This document shows positions 25,486 through 34,450 of a stretch of 46,885 nt of DNA, piece after piece. Positions within the stretch are counted from its first letter, which is position 1. Every line of letters begins with the position of its first letter. The notes under the pieces were generated by a model. That model had not been told where the DNA came from and did not search any database. It was given only the letters and a program-made list of their open reading frames with translations. A program made the position numbers and the translations under genes. Source of the stretch: Vulcanimicrobiia bacterium (GTDB lineage Bacteria; Vulcanimicrobiota; Vulcanimicrobiia; Vulcanimicrobiales; Vulcanimicrobiaceae); NCBI GenBank assembly GCA_024281075.1, contig JAMXLK010000106.1, positions 1 through 46,885 on the forward strand, given 5' to 3'.

Positions 25486-27633
25486 CTACGGCGCGAGCGT
25501 TTCGCGGAACTCTGCCGCACGCTGCACGGCGGCGTCGCTGAAGGGCATCGGCCAGAGTCGTCCCGCAATCCATGCCGGGGCCTGGTCCGTATAATGGCCG
25601 GATCCCGGTTCGCCCGACTCTCCTTGCGGGAGCGTGATGCCGCCGGCGTCCCAGTTTCCCACGTCCCAGACGGCGCGGAAACTTTGCGTATACCCTGCCG
25701 TCTGGACGTGCAGCGTGAACGCATCGCCGTATCCGGGCAGTTCGGTGCCGTTGAGAAAGTTGACGCCGAGTTTCGCAATCGCGTGCAGCACCGGGACGGC
25801 GCCGGCAACGCGCCACGGCGCGGCCGCGGGTAGCGTAATCGTGGGCGGAAAGGTGCGGCGCGAGCCGGCCGCGCTCAGCACCGTCGGCATGCGGCCGTTG
25901 TGCCGGCGTGTCAGCTGTAAACGAATTGCCGCCACGACCGTCGCGGTGGTTGACTCGCCGGCCATCTCTCCGTTCCATTCCGAAAGCGCATTGGCAAGGC
26001 GCGCGTCGCGCGCGCGCAGCGCCGGAGCCAGCGCGTGCGCCAGCTCGCGTTCCGGCAAGGAGAGCGCGTCCATCTGCATCTGCGCAAAGTAATCGACGTC
26101 GTACTGCCGGCGGGCACGCAGAAGCTGTGCGATTCGATAGGCGCGATACGGCGGGGCGAACTGCGGGCTCAGCGCAAACGGATACGCGGCGCCGTAGATT
26201 TTATTGTTCGCCGTCCACACGACTGCGTCGCGTGCCGGCGCGACGTGCGGAAGCTGCGCGAACGCGAACGTAGGGTAGCTTCGTCCAAGATCGCTTGCCG
26301 GGTGAAACCATCGCGCTCGAACGGGATCGTTCGGAATGAGACCGGCCAGCTGGTACGCGACCCGGCCGCTCGTGTCGGCGAGCGCGAAGTTCTGTGTCGG
26401 GCCGGGATACGCCGCGAGCGTCGAGCGCGCGGCCTCGATCGACGGCGCGCGATCGAGCGCCAAGAACGTCTGTGCGGGCGACACGGGATTCGCATATGCA
26501 CTCCACGCGACGAGCACGAACCGGCCATCGTCCGTCGTGATGCCGAACAGATCGCGCGCGCGATAGTAACGCGCGCTTGCAGCGGGACGAAAGCGCACCG
26601 CGAATCGCTCATTCTGCCAGTTCCTCGCATCGAGACGACTCGGCGGAAGAAAGACCGAGAGCGACGTAACGGTGCCGCTCGTCGCGCCCCAGGCGAGATG
26701 GTCGTTGTGGCCGAGCACGACGCCGGGACAACCCGGCAGCGTCGCGCCGGCGACGTGGAATCCGGGCGCGCGCAAGTCGATTAAGTACCAAACCCCCGGC
26801 ATCCGTATCCCAAGATGCGGATCGTTCGCGAGCAGCGCGCGACCGGTGAGGGAGCGGTTTGCGCCGGCGGCCCACTCGTTGCTGCCGAGCGGCGCGCGCG
26901 CGCCGGCGATTTGGCGTAACGACGCGACGGCGCTGCGTTTGCATTGCTGACCCGGTCCGATGCCGGCAAGGCCGGCCGTGACGGGCGCGTCGTAACACGG
27001 ATCGGTGAATGGAAACCGTGCGTCGAGAAGCGGTATTCCGCCGCGACGATATGCGGCATCCCGTGGCGCAATCGCATTCCAGTCGTCGATCAAGTCGAGC
27101 ACCGTGGCCATGCCGACCACGAGTGAATCCTGAGGCGTCCACGGTCGCGGGTGATAGGCCAGCAGCCGAAACTCGACCGGAAGGGGTTCGCGTTTCATGG
27201 CCGCGTTCACACCATCGCTAAATGCAATCAGGATTGCCCGCGACGGCGCGTCGAGTCGTTGCCATTGCGCCGCCACGATAGTGCGAACCGGAACCGCGCG
27301 CTGCTCTCGATCCGTCTGCAAGGCGCCCGCACCGAAGACCTCCGCGAGTTCGCCGAGGGTGAATCGCCGAAGCAGATCCATCTGAAAAAGCCGATCCGCG
27401 CCCTCGACGTATCCCTGCGCAAAGAACAGATCGTGCTCGTTTTGTGCGGCGACGTGCGGAACGCCCCGGTCGTCGCGCAGAATCGCGACCGATGCCGTCA
27501 GCGGCAGCCCGGCGAGCGTTCCCGAGTATTGCGCGTGGGCGCGCATGCCGGCAACGACGTTGAGTGCAAATGCGACGACGGCGACCGCAAGCAGCACGAG
27601 CGCCGCCGCGGCGATACGGCGTAACAGTTTCAC
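25486..27633 (-). CDS. Penicillin acylase family (S45 Ntn-hydrolase) protein
   Basis: DDRGVPHVAAQNEHDLFFAQGYVEGADRLFQMDLLRR; GSNEWAAGANRSLTGRALLANDPHLG; GHNDHLAWG. Confidence 0.92.
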   Translation of the reverse strand: MKLLRRIAAAALVLLAVAVVAFALNVVAGMRAHAQYSGTLAGLPLTASVAILRDDRGVPHVAAQNEHDLFFAQGYVEGADRLFQMDLLRRFTLGELAEVFGAGALQTDREQRAVPVRTIVAAQWQRLDAPSRAILIAFSDGVNAAMKREPLPVEFRLLAYHPRPWTPQDSLVVGMATVLDLIDDWNAIAPRDAAYRRGGIPLLDARFPFTDPCYDAPVTAGLAGIGPGQQCKRSAVASLRQIAGARAPLGSNEWAAGANRSLTGRALLANDPHLGIRMPGVWYLIDLRAPGFHVAGATLPGCPGVVLGHNDHLAWGATSGTVTSLSVFLPPSRLDARNWQNERFAVRFRPAASARYYRARDLFGITTDDGRFVLVAWSAYANPVSPAQTFLALDRAPSIEAARSTLAAYPGPTQNFALADTSGRVAYQLAGLIPNDPVRARWFHPASDLGRSYPTFAFAQLPHVAPARDAVVWTANNKIYGAAYPFALSPQFAPPYRAYRIAQLLRARRQYDVDYFAQMQMDALSLPERELAHALAPALRARDARLANALSEWNGEMAGESTTATVVAAIRLQLTRRHNGRMPTVLSAAGSRRTFPPTITLPAAAPWRVAGAVPVLHAIAKLGVNFLNGTELPGYGDAFTLHVQTAGYTQSFRAVWDVGNWDAGGITLPQGESGEPGSGHYTDQAPAWIAGRLWPMPFSDAAVQRAAEFRETLAP

Positions 27634-27639
27634 GCCGGG

Positions 27640-27945
27640 CTAAGCGTCAACGTAGATGTCGTCTCCTTCGATCGTGACGTCGAAGGTCATGAGCGGAAGG
27701 ACGGCCGGCAGCGTCAACGCGTCTCCGGTACGCACGTCGAACGTCGCGCCGTGACGGGGACAAACGACGCACTCACCCTCGAGCTCGCCTTGATCGAGCG
27801 GCCCGCCGTCGTGCGTGCAAACGTCTTCAATGGCATAGATCTTGCCCTCGACGTTGCAGAGTAGCACTTCGGTCGAATCGACGACGACGCGCCGAGTCGT
27901 TCCCGGCGCGATTTCGGAGAGCTTCGCTACCTTGTGCTTCGCCAC
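27640..27945 (-). CDS. Rieske 2Fe-2S ferredoxin (small, single-domain)
   Basis: CTHDGGPLDQGELEGECVVCPRHGATFDVRTGDAL. Confidence 0.95.
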   Translation of the reverse strand: MAKHKVAKLSEIAPGTTRRVVVDSTEVLLCNVEGKIYAIEDVCTHDGGPLDQGELEGECVVCPRHGATFDVRTGDALTLPAVLPLMTFDVTIEGDDIYVDA

Positions 27946-27956
27946 GCCGCCGTGTT

Positions 27957-28805
27957 CTACGTTCGCCCCGTGGCGTCCTGAATCTCACGCCATTGTCGCC
28001 AAAATGCGGCGTCAATCAAACGGCGGTCTTCCGCAACGTCGCGGAGCAGTCCGTACGCTTTGCGCGTCAGGCGGCCGGTCTCCGTGCTCGAATCGATCGC
28101 CTTCGTCGAAAAGACCGAGTGTCGCAGCTTGGCGTCGAGAAAGTCGCTGACGAAGGAATCGACCTGCGGAGTCGTGGCTGCCGGCAGTTCGAGCTTCCGC
28201 GCTATCCGCTCGAGCTGCCCGCGCGGATCGCTCATCAAGATGTCGTAGTCCACGACGACGAGCGGTTTTGCGTCAAGTGCGGCGAGGAACGGCACGGCAT
28301 ATGAAAGCCAGAGCCGTTGGGCAGCGTCGACCGTAATCGCTTGGCGGGCATAAAGCGATGCCGCAACGCTTGCGGGATTTCGAATTACCAACAGATATGC
28401 GTCCTGTACGCGGGCTTGGCGTAGGACCGGAAGCCAGAACGGCAAGAGGCGTATCGTGCGGGGGTCTTTGAATCCCCAGAGCGGCTGCGAGCCGAACCAG
28501 CGCCTGAGATACCGAATCGTTTCGCGCCGCAGCCGCCACATTCGCCAGCCGGAGAAGCGGCCGGCACCGATCGGCGCAAAATCGTCCCAGCGCAGTCCGA
28601 GCGCTTTGAGCACGCGCTCGTTGAGCTCGACGATGCCGCGGTCTTCCCAATAGCCGGTCGGGTTTTCGGGCTGCGCGTCGAGAAAGTTGTTGCCTAAATC
28701 GACGCCGAGCGCGGCGAGCCCACGCGCGACCGCGCTGGTGCCGCTGCGATGCATCCCGATCACGACGATTGCGCGCGAAGAAGCTGCCACGAACGTGGCG
28801 GGCAT
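27957..28805 (-). CDS. PAPS-dependent sulfotransferase family protein
   Basis: IVVIGMHRSGTSAVARGLAALGVDLG (5'-PSB-like loop), LLVIRNPASVAASLYARQ (3'-PB-like). Confidence 0.85.
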   Translation of the reverse strand: MPATFVAASSRAIVVIGMHRSGTSAVARGLAALGVDLGNNFLDAQPENPTGYWEDRGIVELNERVLKALGLRWDDFAPIGAGRFSGWRMWRLRRETIRYLRRWFGSQPLWGFKDPRTIRLLPFWLPVLRQARVQDAYLLVIRNPASVAASLYARQAITVDAAQRLWLSYAVPFLAALDAKPLVVVDYDILMSDPRGQLERIARKLELPAATTPQVDSFVSDFLDAKLRHSVFSTKAIDSSTETGRLTRKAYGLLRDVAEDRRLIDAAFWRQWREIQDATGRT

Positions 28806-28833
28806 TCGGCCGCGCTGAACGAACTCCTCACCG

Positions 28834-29757
28834 ATGGCGCGCTCAATCAGAGTTTACCTTGCGGTGCTCGCGTGCATTGCCGCGTCACTCATGACGGCGT
28901 GCGCGGGTTCGCAAGCGCCCATCACGACCGTTCCACCCGCCGGTCAGGTGCCACGCGACGCAAGCAGCGCGCTCCTCTACGTTTCCGACACGGTGAGCGG
29001 CGACGTCTACGTCTTTTCGTACCCAAACGGGAAGCTGCAACAGACGTTAACCGGCTTTACGGATCCAGCCGGCGAGTGCGTGGACGCCAACGGCAACGTC
29101 TTCGTCGCCAATACCGGCGGCAACAATATCGTTGAGTACGCGCATGGCGGTTCTTCACCCGTCGCGACGCTCGAGGACACCGGTTATTTTCCAGTCGGTT
29201 GCTCGATCGATCCGACGACCGGAGATCTTGCCGTGACGAACTTCTCCACGACGGGCAGCGCGCCGGGCGACGTCGTTATCTATAAAAAGGCCAGGGGGCG
29301 CCCAAAACGCCATTACGTCGACCCTTCGATTTTTCAAATGCTGCTCTGCGGCTACGACGCGTCGGGCAATCTATTCGTAGACGGTCTGACGCAGAGTAAC
29401 GGTGCGGTCGTCGCAGAGCTGGCGCACGGCGGAGCGAAGCTGAGCGACATCACGCTCGATCGAACTATCTACAATCCCGGAGCGGTTCAGTGGGACGGGA
29501 AACACGTTGCCGTGGGAGATCAATCGTCGAACACGATCTATCGGTTCAGCGTCAAGAATGGAAAAGCGAAGACGGTGGGTTCGACGCAGCTGGGCGGCGC
29601 GTCGATGGTGTTTCAGTTCTGGATCGACGGAACGAAAGTGATTGGGCCCGACTCCGGTGCTGCGGATGTTGACATTTGGCACTATCCGCAAGGAGGCTCC
29701 GCGATCAAAAGCATCGTCGGCGTCTACGTACCGCTCGGCGCGACGGTAAGTAACTAG
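28834..29757 (+). CDS. Beta-propeller-like lipoprotein
   Basis: Signal peptide with MTACAG lipobox; LLYVSDTVSGDVYVFSYPNGKLQQTLTGFTDPAGECVDANGNVFVANTGG. Confidence 0.85.
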   Translation: MARSIRVYLAVLACIAASLMTACAGSQAPITTVPPAGQVPRDASSALLYVSDTVSGDVYVFSYPNGKLQQTLTGFTDPAGECVDANGNVFVANTGGNNIVEYAHGGSSPVATLEDTGYFPVGCSIDPTTGDLAVTNFSTTGSAPGDVVIYKKARGRPKRHYVDPSIFQMLLCGYDASGNLFVDGLTQSNGAVVAELAHGGAKLSDITLDRTIYNPGAVQWDGKHVAVGDQSSNTIYRFSVKNGKAKTVGSTQLGGASMVFQFWIDGTKVIGPDSGAADVDIWHYPQGGSAIKSIVGVYVPLGATVSN

Positions 29758-29839
29758 CTCGCGCTTCGACAAGGAGGTTGGTCTCGCGGCGTGCTCGAGC
29801 GCGCAGAATGGTCAAGCGCCGTCGCTCGGGCCTGGCTCC

Positions 29840-30721
29840 ATGGATAACCCCAGCATCGGAGGACGCACGGCGAACTCGCAAGCCGTCGCAATCCGGAGAC
29901 CCCTTCGCACTATGCAATACGACGCCAAGAAAGCACAGATTTTCGTAACGAACTTTTCGAGTAACACGGTCCAGATCTACAATCCTAAAATAAACAACCC
30001 CAGCCCCAGCGGAAGCATTACGAGTGGTGTGAGCGAACCGACCGGCGATTGCATAGATAAGCACGGTACGTTGTACGTCGTGAATCAAACGAACTCGATA
30101 CCGGAGTACAAGGCGGGCCAAACCTCACCGTACCAAACGATTACAGCCGGTCTGGATAACCCTGCCTTCTGCGCCATCGATGGCAAGGGTAATCTCTGGG
30201 TTACGAACATCTTTGGTGTCAACGTCACGGAGTATCCGAAAGGTTCGACCAGCCCCTCGACGGTGATTACCAACGGGATCACGTTCCCGATTGGAATCGC
30301 CTTCGATCGACAGGGCGACATGTTTGTCGCGAACCGTTCCGGCGGGTCGGGGACCAACGTTGAAGTCTATGCACCGGGCGGCTCGACGCCCTCGATGACG
30401 ATTACGAACGGAATTACCGAGCCCTGCGGCATCGCTGTGGACGCAAAGGGAACGCTCTACGTAACGAATCTCGGCTACAACACTGTCGCCGAGTACTTAG
30501 CCGGGCAAAGCACGCCGTATCAGACGATTACGAGCGGGCTCAACTACCCGGCCGCTGCTACGGTCAACAAGAAGGGTACGCTATTCGTCTCGAATTACGA
30601 CGGGAACACGATATCGGAATATCCGCCTGGCTCGATCAACCCGTCGGGGAATTCGATCTCTCAAGGTTTGAGCAGCCCCGAGGGATCGGCGTATTCTCCT
30701 CCCGTCCTGCCGAAAAAGTAG
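29840..30721 (+). CDS. NHL-repeat protein, signal peptide apparently lost or mis-started
   Basis: Five imperfect repeats (e.g. TITNGITEPCGIAVDAKGTLYVTNLGYNTVAEY); in-frame VGLAACSS lipobox-like residue upstream of the ATG without a start codon. Confidence 0.75.
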   Translation: MDNPSIGGRTANSQAVAIRRPLRTMQYDAKKAQIFVTNFSSNTVQIYNPKINNPSPSGSITSGVSEPTGDCIDKHGTLYVVNQTNSIPEYKAGQTSPYQTITAGLDNPAFCAIDGKGNLWVTNIFGVNVTEYPKGSTSPSTVITNGITFPIGIAFDRQGDMFVANRSGGSGTNVEVYAPGGSTPSMTITNGITEPCGIAVDAKGTLYVTNLGYNTVAEYLAGQSTPYQTITSGLNYPAAATVNKKGTLFVSNYDGNTISEYPPGSINPSGNSISQGLSSPEGSAYSPPVLPKK

Positions 30722-30744
30722 GCGCGTTTCAAAACCCGATGCGA

Positions 30745-30776
30745 CAACGGCGCCGAGAGGCGCCGTTGTACTTTTT
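30745..30776 (+). terminator. Rho-independent terminator
   Basis: caacggcgcc-gaga-ggcgccgttg then tactttttc; 24 nt after the 30721 stop. Confidence 0.85.
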
Positions 30777-30792
30777 CATTAACTCCCCGCCG

Positions 30793-31752
30793 GTGAAAAA
30801 CTTATGCTATGCACTGTGCGCCGGAACCGTTGCGATTTTGTTGACGGGGTGTGGCGCACGGCAAATGACGGGTATCATACCTCAAATTCGTACCGCCCGC
30901 TCGGAGGCCGATCGTGAAGCATCGTGGATGCTTCCGGATGCGCCGTCGCAAGACTTACTGTACGTATCGAATCTCAAGCGCGTAACCGTGTATTCGTACC
31001 CTCACGGGCGTTTAGAGGGAAGCATCGAGGGGTTCTACGGCGCGCAGGGCGAGTGCTTAGATAAAAAAGGCGATGTGTTCGTCACGAATCTGGGGACGAA
31101 TCAGATTATCGCCTACGCGCACGGCGCATGGAAGCCTCTACGCGCGCTGCCTGGTCACGCTTTGCCCGAGGGCTGTTCCGTCAATCCTCTGACCGGCGAC
31201 CTTGCTGCCGCGGACTCCGACGGCACCATCGCGATCTACCAGAACGCACGAGGGAAGCCAAGAATCGATACGCACTCGCCGCTCAAGCAAGCATTTTCGT
31301 GCAGCTACGACGACCACGGTAATCTGTTTGTCGACGGCGTACGCGGCGACTCTTCGAAGTTTATGCTGTTGGAGCTGCCGAAAAGCGGTGGCGGATTAAA
31401 GCCTGTCACGCTCGATCAGCGCATGGGATACCCGGGCGGCGTTCAATGGGATGGCAAGTACCTCGCCGTGGGAAGCTACACGTCGTCGCCCACGGGCACG
31501 ACGGTCGTCTACCGTTTTAAGATCGCTGCGGGCCACGGCAGAGAAGTTGGCGCAACCACGCTCGGCAGCGGCGCGAGTGATGTGCGACAGTTCTGGATTC
31601 AGAACGCGACGCTCGTCGCTCCATCGGAACAACTTCTTCGGTCGGACGTTTTCTTCTACAACTATCCAACGGGCGGGAAGGCGAGGAAGACGATCACACA
31701 TGGGCTCGACACTCCGGCGGGGGCCGTTGTAAGCCCAGCGCGGAGTCGCTGA
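30793..31752 (+). CDS. Beta-propeller-like lipoprotein (paralog of 28834)
   Basis: VKNLCYALCAGTVAILLTGCGARQ lipoprotein signal; LLYVSNLKRVTVYSYPHGRLEGSIEGFYGAQGECLDKKGDVFVTNLGTNQII. Confidence 0.8.
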   Translation: MKNLCYALCAGTVAILLTGCGARQMTGIIPQIRTARSEADREASWMLPDAPSQDLLYVSNLKRVTVYSYPHGRLEGSIEGFYGAQGECLDKKGDVFVTNLGTNQIIAYAHGAWKPLRALPGHALPEGCSVNPLTGDLAAADSDGTIAIYQNARGKPRIDTHSPLKQAFSCSYDDHGNLFVDGVRGDSSKFMLLELPKSGGGLKPVTLDQRMGYPGGVQWDGKYLAVGSYTSSPTGTTVVYRFKIAAGHGREVGATTLGSGASDVRQFWIQNATLVAPSEQLLRSDVFFYNYPTGGKARKTITHGLDTPAGAVVSPARSR

Positions 31753-31766
31753 CGCCCTACCGTCTG

Positions 31767-32213
31767 TTAAGTAAGTCGTGGATCGATGCGGAAATCGAAG
31801 GCGCCTGTGAGCCGCATATACTTCGAATCCTCATGGATCGGATTGATCAAAACGTTACGAGCCGGAACGAGTACGGATGGCACGAAGAGCAGTAAGCTGC
31901 GGCGCGACGCAAGCCATCGATCGCCGAGGCTCTGCGTTACCGCTTCGTCCCCTTCCCAGCCGCCCGGCAGAGCTTCTCGATGAATCTCTTCCCGAGCTAC
32001 GCCGTCGTTGACGATAATTTCGGAGAATGGAATCGTTCGTGGCATGTCGGCCGATGATGAAACATCGAGTCGCGCAAGCCATTCAATCTGCGCGGTTCCT
32101 GGATGCTCGGAAGTATAAATGACGGGTTTCCCGAGCGTATGCCAGCGGCCGGCGACAAAAAATCCTCCCGCGCCCGTGAGATCGCGGTGTCTGGAAACAC
32201 GCCAGAGCTGCAC
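31767..32213 (-). CDS. RES-domain toxin
   Basis: LWRVSRHRDLTGAGGFFVAGRWHTLGKPVIYTSEHPGTAQIEWLARL...GDRWLASRRSLLLFVPSVLVPARNVLINPIHEDS. Confidence 0.9.
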   Translation of the reverse strand: MQLWRVSRHRDLTGAGGFFVAGRWHTLGKPVIYTSEHPGTAQIEWLARLDVSSSADMPRTIPFSEIIVNDGVAREEIHREALPGGWEGDEAVTQSLGDRWLASRRSLLLFVPSVLVPARNVLINPIHEDSKYMRLTGAFDFRIDPRLT

Positions 32214-32669
32214 CTACGCGGCGAAGCCGTAATACGCTCGAAGCAGAGCCCGCTCCACGATATCGGTCCCAATTTTGGTGCGCAATAGTTCGAGTGGCGC
32301 GCGGTCACCAAACTCGGGCTTCGGAGAGGCGAGCCATCGCACCGAGCGCTCCTCGTCGTCGAAAATAACCGTCGCTAAAGCGAGCGCGCGAGCGACGCGT
32401 TCGGTTCGATCGGACTCGTCCGGCGTCAAAGGCTCTTTCAACTCGCGCCGTCGCTGGTAGGTGCGTTTGGGCAAAATCGCCGCAAAGACAAAACTTTCCG
32501 GGATGCCGTGCTTGAGCAGCGACCCAACCGCGGCGACGGGGAGGCCCGCCTCGACCGTACGGCTCATGGCCAAGTCGTCCCGCACTTTTCCAATGCCGAG
32601 CAGCCTGCCGACAAGGTCCCGAAGCTCCGCCTGAAGTGGTTTGGCCGTTAAGCCCGCTGCGTGCGCCAT
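32214..32669 (-). CDS. Xre/MbcA/ParS-type antitoxin for RES toxin
   Basis: KHGIPESFVFAAILPKRTYQRRRELKEPLTPDESDRTERVARALALATVIFDDEERSVRWLASPKPEFGDRAPLELLRTKIGTDIVERALLRAYYGFAA. Confidence 0.9.
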   Translation of the reverse strand: MAHAAGLTAKPLQAELRDLVGRLLGIGKVRDDLAMSRTVEAGLPVAAVGSLLKHGIPESFVFAAILPKRTYQRRRELKEPLTPDESDRTERVARALALATVIFDDEERSVRWLASPKPEFGDRAPLELLRTKIGTDIVERALLRAYYGFAA

Positions 32670-32696
32670 TTGCCAAGATTATATGGCATTTGGCGC
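32663..32696 (-). promoter_or_regulatory. xre-res promoter/operator
   Basis: gcgccatttgcca-agattata-tggcatttggcgc near-perfect inverted repeat around TATAAT (minus 32683-32678), 8 nt before the antitoxin ATG. Confidence 0.6.
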
Positions 32697-32711
32697 GGAG
32701 ATGCCAGCTAT

Positions 32712-34136
32712 CTAGCCGACGGCGCCTTCCATCTCCATCTTGACGAGCCGGTTGAGCTCGACGGCGTACTCCATCGGGAGTTCCTTGACGAAGAAATCGA
32801 AGAAGCCGTTGACGATCATCGCCGTCGCATCGGCCTCCGAAAGCCCGCGCGACATCGCATAAAAGAGCTGCTCCTCACCGATCTTACTCACGCTGGCCTC
32901 GTGCTCGACCGTCGAGCGCTGCTCGTGGATCTTCATCGTCGGCTTGGTGTCGCTCGACGACTCCTCGTCCATGATCAATGCATCGCAGCGCACCCGGGTC
33001 TTCGCACCGACCGCACCGGGATGAACCTCCACCAATCCGCGATACGTCGTTTTGCCGCCGTGGGCGCTCACGCTCTTGTTCGTCACTACCGACGTCGTGC
33101 GCGGCGCGACGTGGATCACCTTGGCGCCGGCATCCTGATGCTGGCCTTCGCCGGCGAACGCCATCGAAAGGATCTCGCCGCGCGCACCCTCGCCCATCAG
33201 ATAGATTGACGGATACTTCATCGTCAGGCGCGAGCCGATGTTCCCGTCCACCCACTCGACGGTCGCATTGGCGTGCGCGATCGCGCGCTTCGTAACGAGG
33301 TTGAAGATGTTGCGGTACCAGTTCTGAATCGTCGTGTAACGAATCGACGCGCCGTCGAGCGCGACCAGCTCGACGACTGCGGAGTGGAGCGACGACGTGG
33401 AGAATTTCGGCGCGGTGCATCCCTCGATGTAGTGCACCTTCGCGCCCTTGTCGGCGATGATGAGCGTGCGCTCGAACTGGCCCATGTTCTCCGCATTGAT
33501 GCGGAAATAGGCTTGCAGCGGCATCGTGACTTCCACGCCCGGCGGGACGTAGATAAAGGAGCCGCCCGACCAGACCGCCGAGTTGAGGGCGGCAAACTTG
33601 TTATCGCCCGGCGGAATCACGGTCGCAAAGTATTTGCGAACGATCTCCGGATAGAGCTTGACTGCGCTGTCCATGTCGCAGAAGAGCACGCCTTGCTCTT
33701 CGAGCGCCTTGCTCGTGCTGTGATAGACGACTTCGGATTCATACTGCGCCGAAACGCCGGCCAAGAACTTTCGCTCGGCTTCGGGGATGCCAAGCCGATC
33801 GAACGTCCGCTTAATATCCTCCGGAACGTCGTCCCACGAGCGTTCCGTCTGGTCCGTCGACTTAACGAAATAATGGATATCCGAAAAGTCGATCTCACTG
33901 AGCAGCGCCGAATCGCCCCACGTCGGCATCGGCTTACCGATAAAGAGCTCGTATGCTTTGAGGCGAAACTCGCGCATCCACGCCGGCTCGTCCTTCATCG
34001 CGCTGATGCGCTCGACGATCTCGCGCGTCAGCCCCTTATCGGACTTAAAGACGTAGTTTTCGGGGTCGTGGAAGCCGTGCCGGTACTCCTCGATCAGCTG
34101 GGAGGGAGCGACGGCGGTTTCGAGCTTGAGTGCCAT
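32712..34136 (-). CDS. sufB: Fe-S cluster assembly protein SufB
   Basis: [11 protein letters not shown]-like start, [83 protein letters not shown]. Confidence 0.95.
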   Translation of the reverse strand: MALKLETAVAPSQLIEEYRHGFHDPENYVFKSDKGLTREIVERISAMKDEPAWMREFRLKAYELFIGKPMPTWGDSALLSEIDFSDIHYFVKSTDQTERSWDDVPEDIKRTFDRLGIPEAERKFLAGVSAQYESEVVYHSTSKALEEQGVLFCDMDSAVKLYPEIVRKYFATVIPPGDNKFAALNSAVWSGGSFIYVPPGVEVTMPLQAYFRINAENMGQFERTLIIADKGAKVHYIEGCTAPKFSTSSLHSAVVELVALDGASIRYTTIQNWYRNIFNLVTKRAIAHANATVEWVDGNIGSRLTMKYPSIYLMGEGARGEILSMAFAGEGQHQDAGAKVIHVAPRTTSVVTNKSVSAHGGKTTYRGLVEVHPGAVGAKTRVRCDALIMDEESSSDTKPTMKIHEQRSTVEHEASVSKIGEEQLFYAMSRGLSEADATAMIVNGFFDFFVKELPMEYAVELNRLVKMEMEGAVG

Positions 34137-34286
34137 GGCAGAATCCAGCGTACTTCCGCACGCAGATATAGTCAAGATAGTACAGTAGGAGCTTTACTTT
34201 TCCCCAGCAACCGAGCTGTGGACCGCCTGTGGAGCAAGGTCTTTACAGCGGGGGGTGCAGGGGGTATGATTCCCTCTGCGCTTTTT

Positions 34287-34325
34287 GTCCTTCGACTCGG
34301 CCCCGCGGGGCCGGCTCGGGATGAC
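34287..34325 (-). repeat. Dispersed palindromic intergenic repeat, copy 4 (reverse orientation)
   Basis: gtccttcgactcggccccgcggggccggctcgggatgac. Confidence 0.7.
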
Positions 34326-34450
34326 GAAGACGATCAAGGACCCGGTTCGGTCCACGGTTTTTGGGAGGGCGCGCCCTTACGCGCCATCGCGGCGAGTCGC
34401 CCGCGCACCGAAAAAAAGCGCCGGCAGGAGCTCGCCGATAGGTCGGGGAC

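Noticed and set aside
30121-30700. Possible CRISPR or tandem DNA repeat in the 29840 gene
   Set aside because: Periodicity is from degenerate NHL protein repeats, not conserved direct repeats with spacers; no cas genes.
30739-30792. Upstream start (30739) for the 30793 lipoprotein
   Set aside because: That stretch coincides with the rho-independent terminator hairpin; GTG 30793 begins a proper lipoprotein signal.
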